A program made the position numbers and the translations under genes. A DNA stretch of 42,126 bases from Pseudoselenomonas ruminis (GTDB lineage: Bacteria; Bacillota; Negativicutes; Selenomonadales; Selenomonadaceae): positions 1 through 42,126 of the forward strand of contig NZ_VTOY01000017.1 in assembly GCF_008271295.1 (NCBI RefSeq), read 5' to 3'. Below, in pieces: positions 5,808-13,562 of the stretch (position 1 is its first letter; each line of letters opens with the position of its first letter). The notes beneath the pieces are model-generated. The model was not told the origin of the DNA. It saw nothing but the letters and a program-made list of their open reading frames with translations, and did no database searches.

Positions 5808-8039
5808 CTATCGCTCATATCCTCCATGACTTAAAGACCTATCCTTATACAGATGGTCAGACGAATTTCCAATACGAGCCGTGAGGCTGCCAAGGGAATG
5901 AGCCTCCTTCAGGCTGGCAATCTCTTTGATATTGTCCACCAAGGAGGATGCTGCCTGTTCCAGCCCGCTGCGCTGCTGCTCCAGTACGATGTCCTGTGCA
6001 GCGTGTTCACGCATCCCGGCCAGCTCATCCTTCATCAGGCGAATCTCATGCAGATTTTCTTCCATAACGGTCTTCCGGGCTTCCAGCACATAGTTTTTAT
6101 CCATGCGGGCATCCACCATACGTTGGATGCTTGCTTGGGCATGAGGAGTGGAGAGGGTTTGTGTTAATTTTTCCTTCAACGCCTGATGTTGTTGTAGCTG
6201 CTCATCCAGCTTTGCCGTCAGACTGGCATTGCTGGGCGCAAGAAGAATTTCCTTACGCAATTTCTCGATTTCTTGCCCAAGTTTGACATACTTTTTATAC
6301 TGGCCATGCGTGTAAACGCTCTTGGCTGCATTACGGGCAAATTCTTCTTTCATCATAAAGCGATTGAGCTTTTGACTACGATATTCCAAACCACGCTCCT
6401 GATAGTTAATTTCTACTATCTTGGAACGAATCAGCTTCATCCGCTCATTCGGATTCTTAACGGTCTTGATTTTTTCAATATCAAGGCCGTTTCGTTCCAT
6501 ACGGTTCCAAAGTTTATTTTTCTCATGCACAAATTTTTCCATTTCAATCAAATTCGTGCGTGAAGAATTTAGAATGAAACTCTGCGCTCTAAGATTGTTG
6601 ATTCTTTCCTTTCTATCCTCAATACGCTGACGGGCAACTTCAACACGCTGACGGATAGAATCTGCAATCTCCTTGGTAGCCTTTTGGGCTTTTTCGGTAG
6701 CAAGGCTCTGTTTCATCTTTTCGATACGTTCCTTCAGGCCGACACTACGTTTTGTATAAGCATCCTGCAAGGATTTTGCTTGCTGCATATATTGTTTTTC
6801 TTCCTCCGGCGTAAGCGTTCCAGTCTTGGCCTTTTCGTTCCATTCCGCTTTCAATTCATTGAGGGCTGCCATATCTGCCTTACACTTTGCCACCTGCGTT
6901 CTGATACGCTTGCTTTCCTGCTTAGTGTAAATGTCATTGGCCAATTCCTTAATCTTCTGCTCGGAAAGAAGATAGTTCTCTTTCTGCTGGCGGAACTGCT
7001 GAAGTTCCTTCGTAGCAGCAGAAAGTTCTGCCTGTGACACCGTAAGCCGTGCAGACAGTTCTTTTTCAATATCCTTGGCGTTTTCTTCGTGCCGTTCAAT
7101 GACAGGTTCGGACAGAACTTTTTCAGCTACTTCAGCACGAATAGAGCGTTCTTGTGCCTTGATTTCGAGATTTTCCTTCAAGGTCAAAATACGCTCTCTA
7201 CGATGGATTATAATGTCTTCGGCCAGCTGTTTTTGCTGGCGAGCAAGGAAGTTGTGACGCACTTTCTTGGGTGCTTCTTCAAGATAATATTTCTTGGGAT
7301 CAATATACTTCGCTGCTTCACGCAGAGAAGTATATGTGAGTTTCGGGCCAAGATGAACCTGTGGCATCCGATCCAGTACAAAAGCCTTATCCTTATCGCC
7401 ATTTATCAAGGCTTCTGCATACTGAACAGCCAACGATTTTGAAGATACACGATGTTCTAAACCGTGCTCCTCATAGGCACGGTTTACCATCTGCTCCCAG
7501 CGAAGCCGGACATTGGAAATTTCCATTTTCCCAGTCAGCTTGCTAAAGCGTGTATCATTCTTTGCGCCCTGCCGTTCAGGTTCTTTTGCGTAGTATTGCT
7601 TGAAGAATTTTTCACGGCTACGCTCAATTCCATCTTGTACTTTAGGCGAATACATAATGTGGGCATGGATTTGACGTTGCTCTCGGTCATTGGCGGCTGG
7701 CTTGCTATGAATAGCAAACGTGTAGGCATGATTTTCGCCTACTTCCTCATCAATGAACGCCTTGACCAAATTCAAGTTATCTTCATCGGAAAGTTCCTGA
7801 GGCAAGGCAAGCTCAAATTCTTCGTAGGTGCGCCCATTGATGCGGGTGAACTCATCAGCTGCATCCCAGTAGTCAAGCTGGTCTTCACCTACAAAAGATG
7901 GCATATTGCCCGATTCTTTGTAGACCAGCTGCTCCTTCATTTTGGCGGTGCCATATTTCCCTTCTCGGCAGATATAATTTGCGTGGGGACGGGCAATGCC
8001 GACAGTGCCATGTTTGACAGAACAGTGATACGTTGCCAT
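5808..8039 (-). CDS. mobA: MobA/MobL-family (MOBQ) conjugative relaxase
   Basis: The 743-residue relaxase nicks oriT and pilots the transferred strand. The N-terminal domain (about residues 1-230) shows MATYHCSVKHG, EEFELALPQELS, AYTFAIHSKPA and the metal-binding IHAHIMYS (about residues 124-131, His125 and His127), typical of MobA/MobL. The rest is long and charged with extensive predicted coiled coil (about residues 260-680) and no visible primase or helicase domain. The start is supported by AAGGAGGTGAACTC directly before ATG 8039. The predicted oriT lies 57-103 nt upstream. The tail SLGSLTARIGNSSDHLY is unlike standard family members and may contact the coupling protein. Confidence 0.93.
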   Translation of the reverse strand: MATYHCSVKHGTVGIARPHANYICREGKYGTAKMKEQLVYKESGNMPSFVGEDQLDYWDAADEFTRINGRTYEEFELALPQELSDEDNLNLVKAFIDEEVGENHAYTFAIHSKPAANDREQRQIHAHIMYSPKVQDGIERSREKFFKQYYAKEPERQGAKNDTRFSKLTGKMEISNVRLRWEQMVNRAYEEHGLEHRVSSKSLAVQYAEALINGDKDKAFVLDRMPQVHLGPKLTYTSLREAAKYIDPKKYYLEEAPKKVRHNFLARQQKQLAEDIIIHRRERILTLKENLEIKAQERSIRAEVAEKVLSEPVIERHEENAKDIEKELSARLTVSQAELSAATKELQQFRQQKENYLLSEQKIKELANDIYTKQESKRIRTQVAKCKADMAALNELKAEWNEKAKTGTLTPEEEKQYMQQAKSLQDAYTKRSVGLKERIEKMKQSLATEKAQKATKEIADSIRQRVEVARQRIEDRKERINNLRAQSFILNSSRTNLIEMEKFVHEKNKLWNRMERNGLDIEKIKTVKNPNERMKLIRSKIVEINYQERGLEYRSQKLNRFMMKEEFARNAAKSVYTHGQYKKYVKLGQEIEKLRKEILLAPSNASLTAKLDEQLQQHQALKEKLTQTLSTPHAQASIQRMVDARMDKNYVLEARKTVMEENLHEIRLMKDELAGMREHAAQDIVLEQQRSGLEQAASSLVDNIKEIASLKEAHSLGSLTARIGNSSDHLYKDRSLSHGGYER

Positions 8040-8096
8040 GAGTTCACCTCCTTCATCAGTAAATCATTTACCGTGCGAAGCACGGCCTTTAAGCAC

Positions 8097-8140
8097 GAGT
8101 GTCTGAAACCATCTGTTTTAGACACTCATAAGTGCGCCCT
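8097..8140 (+). other. oriT: oriT with nick region (RSF1010/pSK41-like core)
   Basis: Inverted repeat GAGTGTCTGAAA (8097-8108) and TTTTAGACACTC (8116-8127) pair at 11 of 12 positions. It is followed directly by ATAAGTGCGCCCT (8128-8140). The core TAAGTGCGCCCT is the conserved nick region of MOBQ origins. The expected nick is on the plus strand after TAAGTGCG (about 8136|8137). The repeat is on the expected 5' side and the relaxase gene lies just left. In this orientation the rep and T4SS side would enter the recipient first and the relaxase gene last. Confidence 0.88.
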
Positions 8141-8351
8141 CCTCAAAGAGGTGGGACACCACGTTTCTTTTTCCTCCCCCTGATATTATACCACGGCTCC
8201 CCCAATCTTGGAAGATACTCTCCGTACTTTCATCATGATCAAAAGCCATTGAGCAGTAGCAGCCTCCATGCCTGGGCATCACAATGTTATCCCGGCCATT
8301 ACCACAAAAACGACAGATATACCTCATCGACCAGCATATATTAACCATCAT
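8118..8351 (-). CDS. Possible small cysteine-rich protein overlapping oriT
   Basis: A 77-codon frame from the ATGATG at 8351/8348 reads MMVNICWSMRYICRFCGNG..., with a Cys cluster (ICRFCGN, then GGCYCS) that could bind zinc. Its start overlaps the stop of the small membrane frame 8348-8455. Its end runs through oriT and the relaxase promoter region; a TATAAT lies inside it on the same strand. No good ribosome binding site of its own is seen, so coupling would be needed. It may be spurious. Confidence 0.35.
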   Translation of the reverse strand: MMVNICWSMRYICRFCGNGRDNIVMPRHGGCYCSMAFDHDESTESIFQDWGSRGIISGGGKRNVVSHLFEEGALMSV

Positions 8352-8455
8352 TTCCCGCGAAATGCCTTTATAAGCCCCCAAATAAAACCAAGACAGGCAG
8401 CTATGGCAACTATCAAAAACAAACCTGTCATAAATAAACTGATTGCTAACCACAT
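8348..8455 (-). CDS. Possible 35-residue membrane protein
   Basis: The frame reads MWLAISLFMTGLFLIVAI, then AACLGFIWGLIKAFRGK, one hydrophobic helix followed by a basic end. ATG 8455 is preceded by GAGGTGG at about 5 nt. The stop overlaps the ATG of the next small frame (8351), suggesting a coupled pair ahead of the relaxase gene. No known family recognised. Small single-helix proteins next to mobilisation genes are common, but coding is not proven. Confidence 0.4.
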   Translation of the reverse strand: MWLAISLFMTGLFLIVAIAACLGFIWGLIKAFRGK

Positions 8456-8524
8456 AGTACCACCTCAAAAATTGCATAACTCACCCTACTAATCACATTA
8501 TAGCAGAATAAGATTTTGATATAA

Positions 8525-8567
8525 ATAAACATCCCTAACAAAACTCAAAATTGTTAGGGATGTTTAT
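8525..8567. terminator. Strong bidirectional terminator
   Basis: ATAAACATCCCTAACAA (8525-8541), 9-nt loop, TTGTTAGGGATGTTTAT (8551-8567), a perfect 17-bp stem 7 nt after the stop of the gene ending at 8574. It separates the replication module from the mobilisation module. Confidence 0.8.
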
Positions 8568-8573
8568 CACACT

Positions 8574-8792
8574 TCATCGTCTATCAGAAAAGAACTCTTT
8601 CCAATAAGGATTTTCACGGTCAAAGATTTCTTTCTGTTCTTTTGTCAGCTTGTATGGATAATCTTGAAATAAATTGAATATGGTCTTTTTATCAAAGCTA
8701 AATTCTCTTACGCCCACTTCATCATCATTATCCACCCACCATATTTTATGATGTGGTTCTTCTTTGTAGAAAGTCTTCTCCTTCAAAATCAT
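8574..8792 (-). CDS. Small conserved-looking protein downstream of rep
   Basis: The 72-residue protein has the pattern YKEEPHHKIWWVDN, then FSFDKKTIFNLFQDYPYKLT, then KEIFDRENPYWKEFF. I have seen this arrangement in small Firmicute proteins of unknown function (possibly the DUF7675 family; recalled, not verified). No signal peptide or membrane segment. It starts 22 nt after the rep stop and is probably co-transcribed with rep. The start is uncertain: GTG 8795 or ATG 8792, with only a weak AGG upstream. A role in plasmid maintenance is possible but not shown. Confidence 0.65.
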   Translation of the reverse strand: MILKEKTFYKEEPHHKIWWVDNDDEVGVREFSFDKKTIFNLFQDYPYKLTKEQKEIFDRENPYWKEFFSDRR

Positions 8793-8813
8793 CACCTACA
8801 TATCAGCACAAAA

Positions 8814-10193
8814 TCATTTGAAGAAATTCGGAGGTATTTCCTTTCCTTCATCCAGTAATTTAATAGCCTCTCTAATTTTGGGAACAGTGCTATCTTTGTG
8901 CCGTAAATAAATTCTATGCGCTGCTGGCTCAGAACAATCACCTTTTCTTGAAATACTCTTATTCAAGAATGTAATTTCAATATCTGTAATTATTTGAGGT
9001 ACATCATTAAACTTTTCTTTTTCTTCCTGTGCAAAGGCTTCTTCGTTCTTTTTTATCCACGCCTTTACTTCTTCAGCAGTTCTTGTCTTGCCGTTGATAT
9101 TCAGTTTTGGCTGACGGGCTTTTTGTTCCTCAGCTTCACCAGCATAATTTCCCTTCAAAGCTGAGAACAGAATTGCACCATAGTTTTTGCCACCGTTAGC
9201 CATGCGCTGGAGGGCAATGTCATTGTTTTTCTTGACATATTCAAAGCCCTTGTTGTTCAGGAAGTTTTTCAAAACTATCGGATTGATTTTCTTGTAAAGA
9301 AGGTCTGCAATAAATCTTAGCTGGTCTTCGTCATATGACTGCTGCCAATTATCTTCATAGCCAAATCCATGAAGATATTCTCTCAACTTATCTAAAGGCA
9401 GGTTTTTGACATCAACCTCACTGGAAACATTTTCTGTACTATGGGATTCTATGCTATCCATACAAACACTTTTCTTTTTCGTATACAGGATAATACCTTT
9501 ATACGCTCTGCCACTTTTTACAAGCTCGTAAGTCACTAAATATGGCATCTGATCATTCTCAGCAATGGCCTTTATTGATGGGTCTATAACTCTTGATTTC
9601 AAGTGTGCAAATAGTGCATATTTACCTTCATCAATTCCAAGTTTCTGCCTAAAATCTTCTATACTCATTTCAGGTCTTTTACCTATTTTTTTATACTGTA
9701 CGGCCAGTTCATAAATTCTTTTTGTGTAATAGGTTACTGAAACAAGTTCGTTCACACTGAACTGCGTATAAGGCATTCTTCTATGCTTTAAGCCAAGCAA
9801 ATATGGTGCTAATTCCTCACTTACTCTTAATCTAACAATCCCCTTGGATGGATAATAAACCGCTGAATCAAGCCATGTAGTTTGTACCAGCTTTTCTGTT
9901 CCATCAGGTTCACGGCCAGTGAACACAATATCCTTTTTTACCATTTCCAAAGTGAACTCTTTTAGTTCTCTTAAATTTACTTTTACAAAACTACATAGTT
10001 CCTTCGTATCAATCTCTATATAGTTCATCTTGTTCTCATTTTCATCCAGCATTGAAAGAACTGCTTCCATGATTTTTGATTCAGGAAGGCTCATGCTATA
10101 ATTTCCCTCAATGAGTGAATTGGCCTTTGTGATTTGATTTGTTGGATTAAGCGGATGTACGTTCATAAGCGATTTATCGTTGTTATCTAACAT
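8814..10193 (-). CDS. rep: Replication initiator, Rep_3 (RepB) superfamily
   Basis: The 459-residue protein binds origin iterons and starts plasmid replication. It has the tandem winged-helix layout of Rep_3 proteins: TKANSLIEGNYSMSLPESK (first WH, about residues 22-40), SVNELVSVTYYTKRIYELAV (about 146-165), MSIEDFRQKLGIDEGKY (second WH, about 176-192), then LKSRVIDPSIKAI. A C-terminal extension of about 200 residues is not part of the core. ATG 10193 has GGGG 7 nt upstream. A 30-bp perfect palindrome lies 31-61 nt before the start and is a natural autoregulatory operator. The iteron and DnaA-box origin lies about 1 kb upstream at 11168-11508. The spacing is larger than in classical Rep_3 plasmids because a small HTH gene intervenes. 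Confidence 0.9.
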   Translation of the reverse strand: MLDNNDKSLMNVHPLNPTNQITKANSLIEGNYSMSLPESKIMEAVLSMLDENENKMNYIEIDTKELCSFVKVNLRELKEFTLEMVKKDIVFTGREPDGTEKLVQTTWLDSAVYYPSKGIVRLRVSEELAPYLLGLKHRRMPYTQFSVNELVSVTYYTKRIYELAVQYKKIGKRPEMSIEDFRQKLGIDEGKYALFAHLKSRVIDPSIKAIAENDQMPYLVTYELVKSGRAYKGIILYTKKKSVCMDSIESHSTENVSSEVDVKNLPLDKLREYLHGFGYEDNWQQSYDEDQLRFIADLLYKKINPIVLKNFLNNKGFEYVKKNNDIALQRMANGGKNYGAILFSALKGNYAGEAEEQKARQPKLNINGKTRTAEEVKAWIKKNEEAFAQEEKEKFNDVPQIITDIEITFLNKSISRKGDCSEPAAHRIYLRHKDSTVPKIREAIKLLDEGKEIPPNFFK

Positions 10194-10224
10194 AAAAAAT
10201 CCCCATTTTAATAAATATACTCTG

Positions 10225-10254
10225 ACTAATGTATTAAATATTTAATACATTAGT
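10225..10254. promoter_or_regulatory. 30-bp perfect palindrome upstream of rep
   Basis: The half-site ACTAATGTATTAAAT is followed by its exact reverse complement, centred between 10239 and 10240. A further half-site like ATTTAATACAT follows at 10255. It is placed to block rep transcription, as expected for an initiator-dimer operator. Confidence 0.75.
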
Positions 10255-10431
10255 ATTTAATACATAAATAATACACATTTTAATAATCTATGTATTATTA
10301 CACTGATTTACTTCTAGGTTTTAATTTCATAATACCTGTTTTAATAATTTCTTATTGCACTTGAAAAAAGTTCTGTGTCTTGATATACTTTTCGTAAAGT
10401 CCCTACTGGGATAATAATCTTTACAGAAAAG

Positions 10432-10462
10432 GGTGCCCATCCCATGAGGGCACCTTTTTTAT
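10432..10462. terminator. Terminator after the small HTH gene
   Basis: GGTGCCC (10432-10438), 9-nt loop, GGGCACC (10448-10454), with A-rich and T-rich flanks on the two sides, so it can act in both directions. Lies at the 3' end of the gene ending at 10459. Confidence 0.75.
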
Positions 10463-10653
10463 TTTTCGCGTTTCTCCCAAATGCCATCAACTGCCGTTGG
10501 ATCAATCAAATAGCCGTGCCTTGTCTTCACACACTCCTTGATTTTCCCCTTCTTGCAGTAAAGATACACAGTAGCTCTTGAAGTCTTATAAGCTGCCGCT
10601 ATATCAGAACATGACACCAGCTTGGAAAAGTCTTGCAAGCATCTAAACTCCAT
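10459..10653 (-). CDS. Small helix-turn-helix protein near the origin
   Basis: The 64-residue protein has a single HTH, CSDIAAAYKTSRATVYLYCKK (about residues 15-35), followed by a short wing (GKIKECVKTRHGYLIDP), resembling excisionase/MerR-type DNA-binding proteins. ATG 10653 has AAGGA 8 nt upstream. It is transcribed from the shared 29-bp promoter at 10887-10915 through a leader of more than 200 nt that contains a hairpin (10725-10763). Its place between rep and the origin suggests copy-number or origin control. An excisionase role is less likely because no integrase lies next to it. Confidence 0.7.
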   Translation of the reverse strand: MEFRCLQDFSKLVSCSDIAAAYKTSRATVYLYCKKGKIKECVKTRHGYLIDPTAVDGIWEKREK

Positions 10654-10724
10654 ATTCCAATCCTTCCCGACCGATAAGCATTATGCAATCTGCCTTTATG
10701 ATAATCACCTTTGATTGACATTTC

Positions 10725-10768
10725 AAAGCCCTCTGAAGCTCTCACAGGCTCACAGAGGGCTTTTTTAG
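10725..10768 (+). terminator. Plus-strand terminator-like hairpin in the HTH leader
   Basis: AAAGCCCTCTG (10725-10735) and CAGAGGGCTTT (10753-10763) form an 11-bp stem followed by TTTAG on the plus strand. No plus-strand gene precedes it. It may end a small antisense RNA or be a leader structure of the minus-strand HTH gene. Confidence 0.5.
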
Positions 10769-10886
10769 TATTCGCCTATACTTGTCTATACCTTCTGAGC
10801 CTAAAATCGCCCTAAACGCTTCACACGCAGCATAAAGGCTATTTCAGGAGTGTAGGACACACCTCTGCTCATCATTTTCTATACTT

Positions 10887-10915
10887 AGTATACCATGTTT
10901 TATGTCTTAATGCAA
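10887..10915 (-). promoter_or_regulatory. Shared plasmid promoter, site 2
   Basis: Minus strand: TTGCAT (10910-10915), 17-nt spacer TAAGACATAAAACATGG, TATACT (10887-10892). Identical to site 1 except for one base in the -35. Drives the HTH gene at 10653. Confidence 0.8.
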
Positions 10916-10985
10916 TGTATATGTATTAAAAAACGTATTAAAAAAGCTGGCAGTATTATTATCTGTCAGCGTGTAGTTAAATTTT

Positions 10986-11073
10986 GATTTATGTATATCA
11001 CTTTTCAAGGTACATCTTGTTTGATTGTTGTATATCATAATTCAAAGGGGCTGTATTTTGAATTATGTATATC
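10986..11073 (+). repeat. Three direct repeats at exact 37-bp spacing near the origin
   Basis: GATTTATGTATATC (10986-10999), GATTGTTGTATATC (11023-11036) and GAATTATGTATATC (11060-11073). Each is preceded by a run like TTTT and followed by TTCAA. The period is exactly 37 bp. The motif resembles the operator half-sites at 36819-36898 and the site at 3471. Likely a regulator-binding or centromere-like array. Confidence 0.65.
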
Positions 11074-11159
11074 TTTTTTCAAACTTATATAAACTGCTCT
11101 CACCCTCAAACTGGTGGAGTTATATTCACCGGGATTCTATAAGCTGATGACCAGTAAAT

Positions 11160-11900
11160 TACACAACTATCACAAATTGGCCTCGGTATGGTTTACCAAA
11201 GTGGTAAACCATAAATCAAATCCAAAATGTGATATATCACAAATTGGATTTTTCTGCTTGGCAGCAAGTCCAGTCTAGGCTCAGGTGCTTCAAGGTGTAA
11301 ATAAAATAGTTCAACCTCTGATTAAAAAATTCATATTCTAGTATTTACTTGTGTATAAATCTGTGGATAAACCTGTGAATTGTTTGTGGATAAACGAAGC
11401 CAATTTGTGATAGTTAATTTTTCCTGTCACAAATTAACCGTTTCTCGAAGCCAATTTGTGATAGTTCATGGCCAATTTGTGATAGTTCGAAGCCAATTTG
11501 TGATAGTTAAAACTCGGAACCCGCGCCAGGCAAGGGCTGCGAGCCTCAGAAAGCATATTAAAGGTTTTTGCTTGTTATATAAAAGAGCATAAAATACATC
11601 AGGTGACAGTTCTTGTCAAGCATAAATTTTACTTTTCTTGAAAAAATTTACTTTTGCAGATTTCTTCTCAGAAAGAGCATAATACCATTTTGCTTTTTTG
11701 CTTGCTTGCTTTTATTATTTTTTTCTTCTCTTTTTATTAAATAACTTAGCATTTTCTTAATAAAATATAATACACAAAGCGCATATATAGTATATAATAC
11801 ACCTATTAAGCCGTAATGCTTTAATTAAAGTATTATATACTACACAATATATATAATACATAATTTAATAATCTTATATTACACAACTTAATATTTATAT
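11160..11900. other. oriV: Plasmid replication origin (iterons, DnaA boxes, AT-rich region)
   Basis: Iterons GCCAATTTGTGATAGTT lie at 11399-11415, 11450-11466, 11471-11487 and 11492-11508; the last three have a 21-bp period. Inverted copies or partial copies lie at 11168-11184, about 11229-11241 and 11426-11436. Two perfect DnaA boxes TGTGGATAA are at 11362-11370 and 11385-11393. An inverted repeat TATGGTTTACCA/TGGTAAACCATA is at 11187-11213. A very AT-rich stretch of about 270 bp with repeated TATAATACAC-like words (11635-11900) suits strand opening. No gene is seen in this segment. Confidence 0.88.
11187..11213. repeat. 12-bp perfect inverted repeat in the origin
   Basis: TATGGTTTACCA, loop AAG, TGGTAAACCATA. 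It lies between two inverted iteron copies. Could be a protein-binding site or a single-strand initiation hairpin. Confidence 0.6.
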
Positions 11901-11904
11901 AATA

Positions 11905-11933
11905 AAAGAGAATGCAAGGTAAGCATCCTCTTT
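11905..11933 (-). terminator. Terminator-like hairpin after the XRE gene
   Basis: AAAGAG-A-ATGC (11905-11915) pairs with GCAT-C-CTCTTT (11923-11933). On the minus strand it follows the stop at 11939 and runs into TTTTATTATATA. Confidence 0.6.
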
Positions 11934-11938
11934 CTTAG

Positions 11939-12202
11939 TCAATATTCTTCACATTCATGAGTTTCAGGATTATATCTTTTCTCAGGATGATATTCCAGCA
12001 ACTCATTCAAACTAACGCCCAAACCATCACATAAATTTATAAAGGTACCTAACGTCATCTTCTCCATGTCTTTTTCTTGGTAGACTCTGGCGCAAGTGTT
12101 GCGTCCAATATTGGTACATCTTAATACATCTGCTATCTTTATCTTTCTATCGCCCATTATTTCGGACAGGTGTGATTTGGGAATACCTTTTTTTGCTTCC
12201 AT
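11939..12202 (-). CDS. XRE-type HTH regulator, upstream of the T4SS operon
   Basis: The 87-residue DNA-binding protein has an XRE/Cro-like HTH (KIADVLRCTNIGRNTCARVYQ, about residues 24-44) and the segment LGTFINLCDGLGVSLNELLEY. It is a paralogue of the 68-residue protein at 24885-25091, which has LGTYIKVCDGLACNLNELLVY. ATG 12202 is chosen because GGAGG lies 8 nt upstream; the longer frame to 12274 lacks a site. It is divergent from the T4SS operon and the two share a 270-bp control region, so a repressor of transfer and of itself is likely. The C-terminal HECEEY tail is not shared with the paralogue. Confidence 0.85.
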   Translation of the reverse strand: MEAKKGIPKSHLSEIMGDRKIKIADVLRCTNIGRNTCARVYQEKDMEKMTLGTFINLCDGLGVSLNELLEYHPEKRYNPETHECEEY

Positions 12203-12308
12203 TGTACTCTCCTCCTGTGATACAGAGTATCTAGCTCCTCTGCAATACTTATTATAAGTTATTCTTGAATCCATGTCTATTTTTTTATGATGTCTTTCAA
12301 TAAAATTT

Positions 12309-12321
12309 TAATACTTATAGA
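12309..12321. promoter_or_regulatory. Candidate operator TAATACTTATAGA, site 1
   Basis: The same 13-mer occurs at 18023-18035 ahead of the second T4SS promoter. Shorter relatives (AATACTTAT and its reverse) are at about 12248 and 28278. Candidate binding site of the two HTH paralogues. Confidence 0.5.
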
Positions 12322-12406
12322 ATATGTTTTTCAATAATCAAATCTTAATATAATAATACATGAAATCATTTTTATTATAGCTAGTATAAAAATTATACTT
12401 TCTCTA

Positions 12407-12436
12407 TTGAAAATGATTCGACCTCGTATTATAATA
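12407..12436 (+). promoter_or_regulatory. Main T4SS operon promoter
   Basis: TTGAAA (12407-12412), 17-nt spacer, TATAAT (12430-12435), 41 nt before trbC. The spacer carries TGATTCGACCTCGT, which recurs with two changes at 18044. A 16-nt part, ACCTCGTATTATAATA, recurs inverted at the topB promoter (28247-28262). Confidence 0.85.
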
Positions 12437-12476
12437 TAGCCTGTAATGATGATTCTAGTTACGAAAGGAGAAGATT

Positions 12477-12791
12477 ATGAACATCATACAGCGCGTTGTA
12501 AAAAGAAAGAACAACTTAACCAATGTGTTAATTCCCAGCATGACTACTGGCTTTATGGCTGCGGCTTCCCGTTGCTATGCAGGTATGCCGTGGGAAGGGC
12601 CACTGGAAACTATTCAGGAATCTGTAACGGGGCCTGTGGCTACTGGCGTTTGTACCATCATCGTAGTTATCACTGGTATTGCGATTGCTTGCGGTGAGGG
12701 TGGCGGTGCAGGTAGACGGCTCTTGCAGGGTATTTGTGGTCTTGCGCTGGCGTTGGGTGTTGCTTCCTTCATAGCTTCTTTCAACGGCTAA
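12477..12791 (+). CDS. trbC: VirB2/TrbC major pilin
   Basis: The 104-residue pilin precursor forms the conjugative pilus. A long basic N-terminal leader (MNIIQRVVKRKNN) precedes a likely cleavage region near AAASRCYAGMPWEGP. Two hydrophobic helices follow (VATGVCTIIVVITGIAIAC and LLQGICGLALALGVASFIA) with a short polar loop GEGGGAGRR between them, the standard TrbC/VirB2 hairpin. AAAGGAG lies 6 nt before the ATG. It is the first gene of the transfer operon and sits directly behind the promoter at 12407. Family members are often 90-150 residues, so the length fits. Confidence 0.88.
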   Translation: MNIIQRVVKRKNNLTNVLIPSMTTGFMAAASRCYAGMPWEGPLETIQESVTGPVATGVCTIIVVITGIAIACGEGGGAGRRLLQGICGLALALGVASFIASFNG

Positions 12792-12857
12792 TAGTCCATC
12801 AGAACATAAGCAGCGGCAGTAAATCTGTCGCTGTTTGGCTATTCATGGGAGGTAAGT

Positions 12858-13562
12858 ATGAAACATAAAACAGAATTTGATGATAGACCGTTACCTCATA
12901 CGGCAGCAATGAAGGAGCCGGAAAATCGGTTCAATGATGCCCGTAGAAGATATGAGGGAACAATGGGGGCTGCTGTGGTAAGAGCAGCCAACTGGAGACT
13001 TATGGCATTTGCATCCATAACCCTGTCGGTATTCTTAGGTGGCGGTTTAATCTATGCCAGCTCTCGCCCGGCGGCAGTTCCCTATTATGTAGATGTAGAT
13101 AAGACTGGTGCTGCTGGCAATGTTACAAAGGCCAGTCAGGATTATGTGGTGCAGGAATCCTCAATAGAGTATTTCCTTGGTCAGACCATCATGAAGTTGC
13201 GTATGGTACCCAAAGATGTTGTTCAGTATCGTCATAATGGTGATGATGTGAAGTTCTTCTTGACAAAGAGCGGAGAGAAAAAGCTGGGCGAACTCATGAA
13301 GGACGAGCATCCCTTGCAGGACATCAAGGACGGCAAGGCTACGGATGTGGAAATCATTGGGATCACAAAACAGACAGGAAAGAATCTTACCTATCAGGTG
13401 CGCTGGAAAGAAAAGGTGTTTGATAAGGTGGATTTAGAATCCGAATATACAATGACGGCCTTTGTTACGGTGAAACTGTCACGCCCGACAACGGAAGATG
13501 CTATCCAGCATAATCCCTTCGGAATCTATTTGGATGATATTTCGTGGAGCAAGGAGAGGTAA
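12858..13562 (+). CDS. trbF: VirB8/TrbF-type T4SS protein
   Basis: The 234-residue inner-membrane protein with a periplasmic domain is part of the assembly platform. The N-terminus is cytoplasmic (about residues 1-48), then one membrane segment (LMAFASITLSVFLGGGLIYAS, about 49-69). The NTF2-like periplasmic domain contains PYYVDVDK, YFLGQTIMKLRMVPKD and the family signature NPFGIYLDDISWS at the end, which points to TrbF. GGGAGG lies 8 nt before the ATG. The stop overlaps the first ATG of the next gene, so the two are coupled. Confidence 0.92.
   Translation: MKHKTEFDDRPLPHTAAMKEPENRFNDARRRYEGTMGAAVVRAANWRLMAFASITLSVFLGGGLIYASSRPAAVPYYVDVDKTGAAGNVTKASQDYVVQESSIEYFLGQTIMKLRMVPKDVVQYRHNGDDVKFFLTKSGEKKLGELMKDEHPLQDIKDGKATDVEIIGITKQTGKNLTYQVRWKEKVFDKVDLESEYTMTAFVTVKLSRPTTEDAIQHNPFGIYLDDISWSKER

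Noticed and set aside
7464-8183. 239-codon plus-strand frame through the relaxase start and oriT
   Set aside because: Antisense to the well-supported relaxase N-terminus and running through oriT; no start signal.
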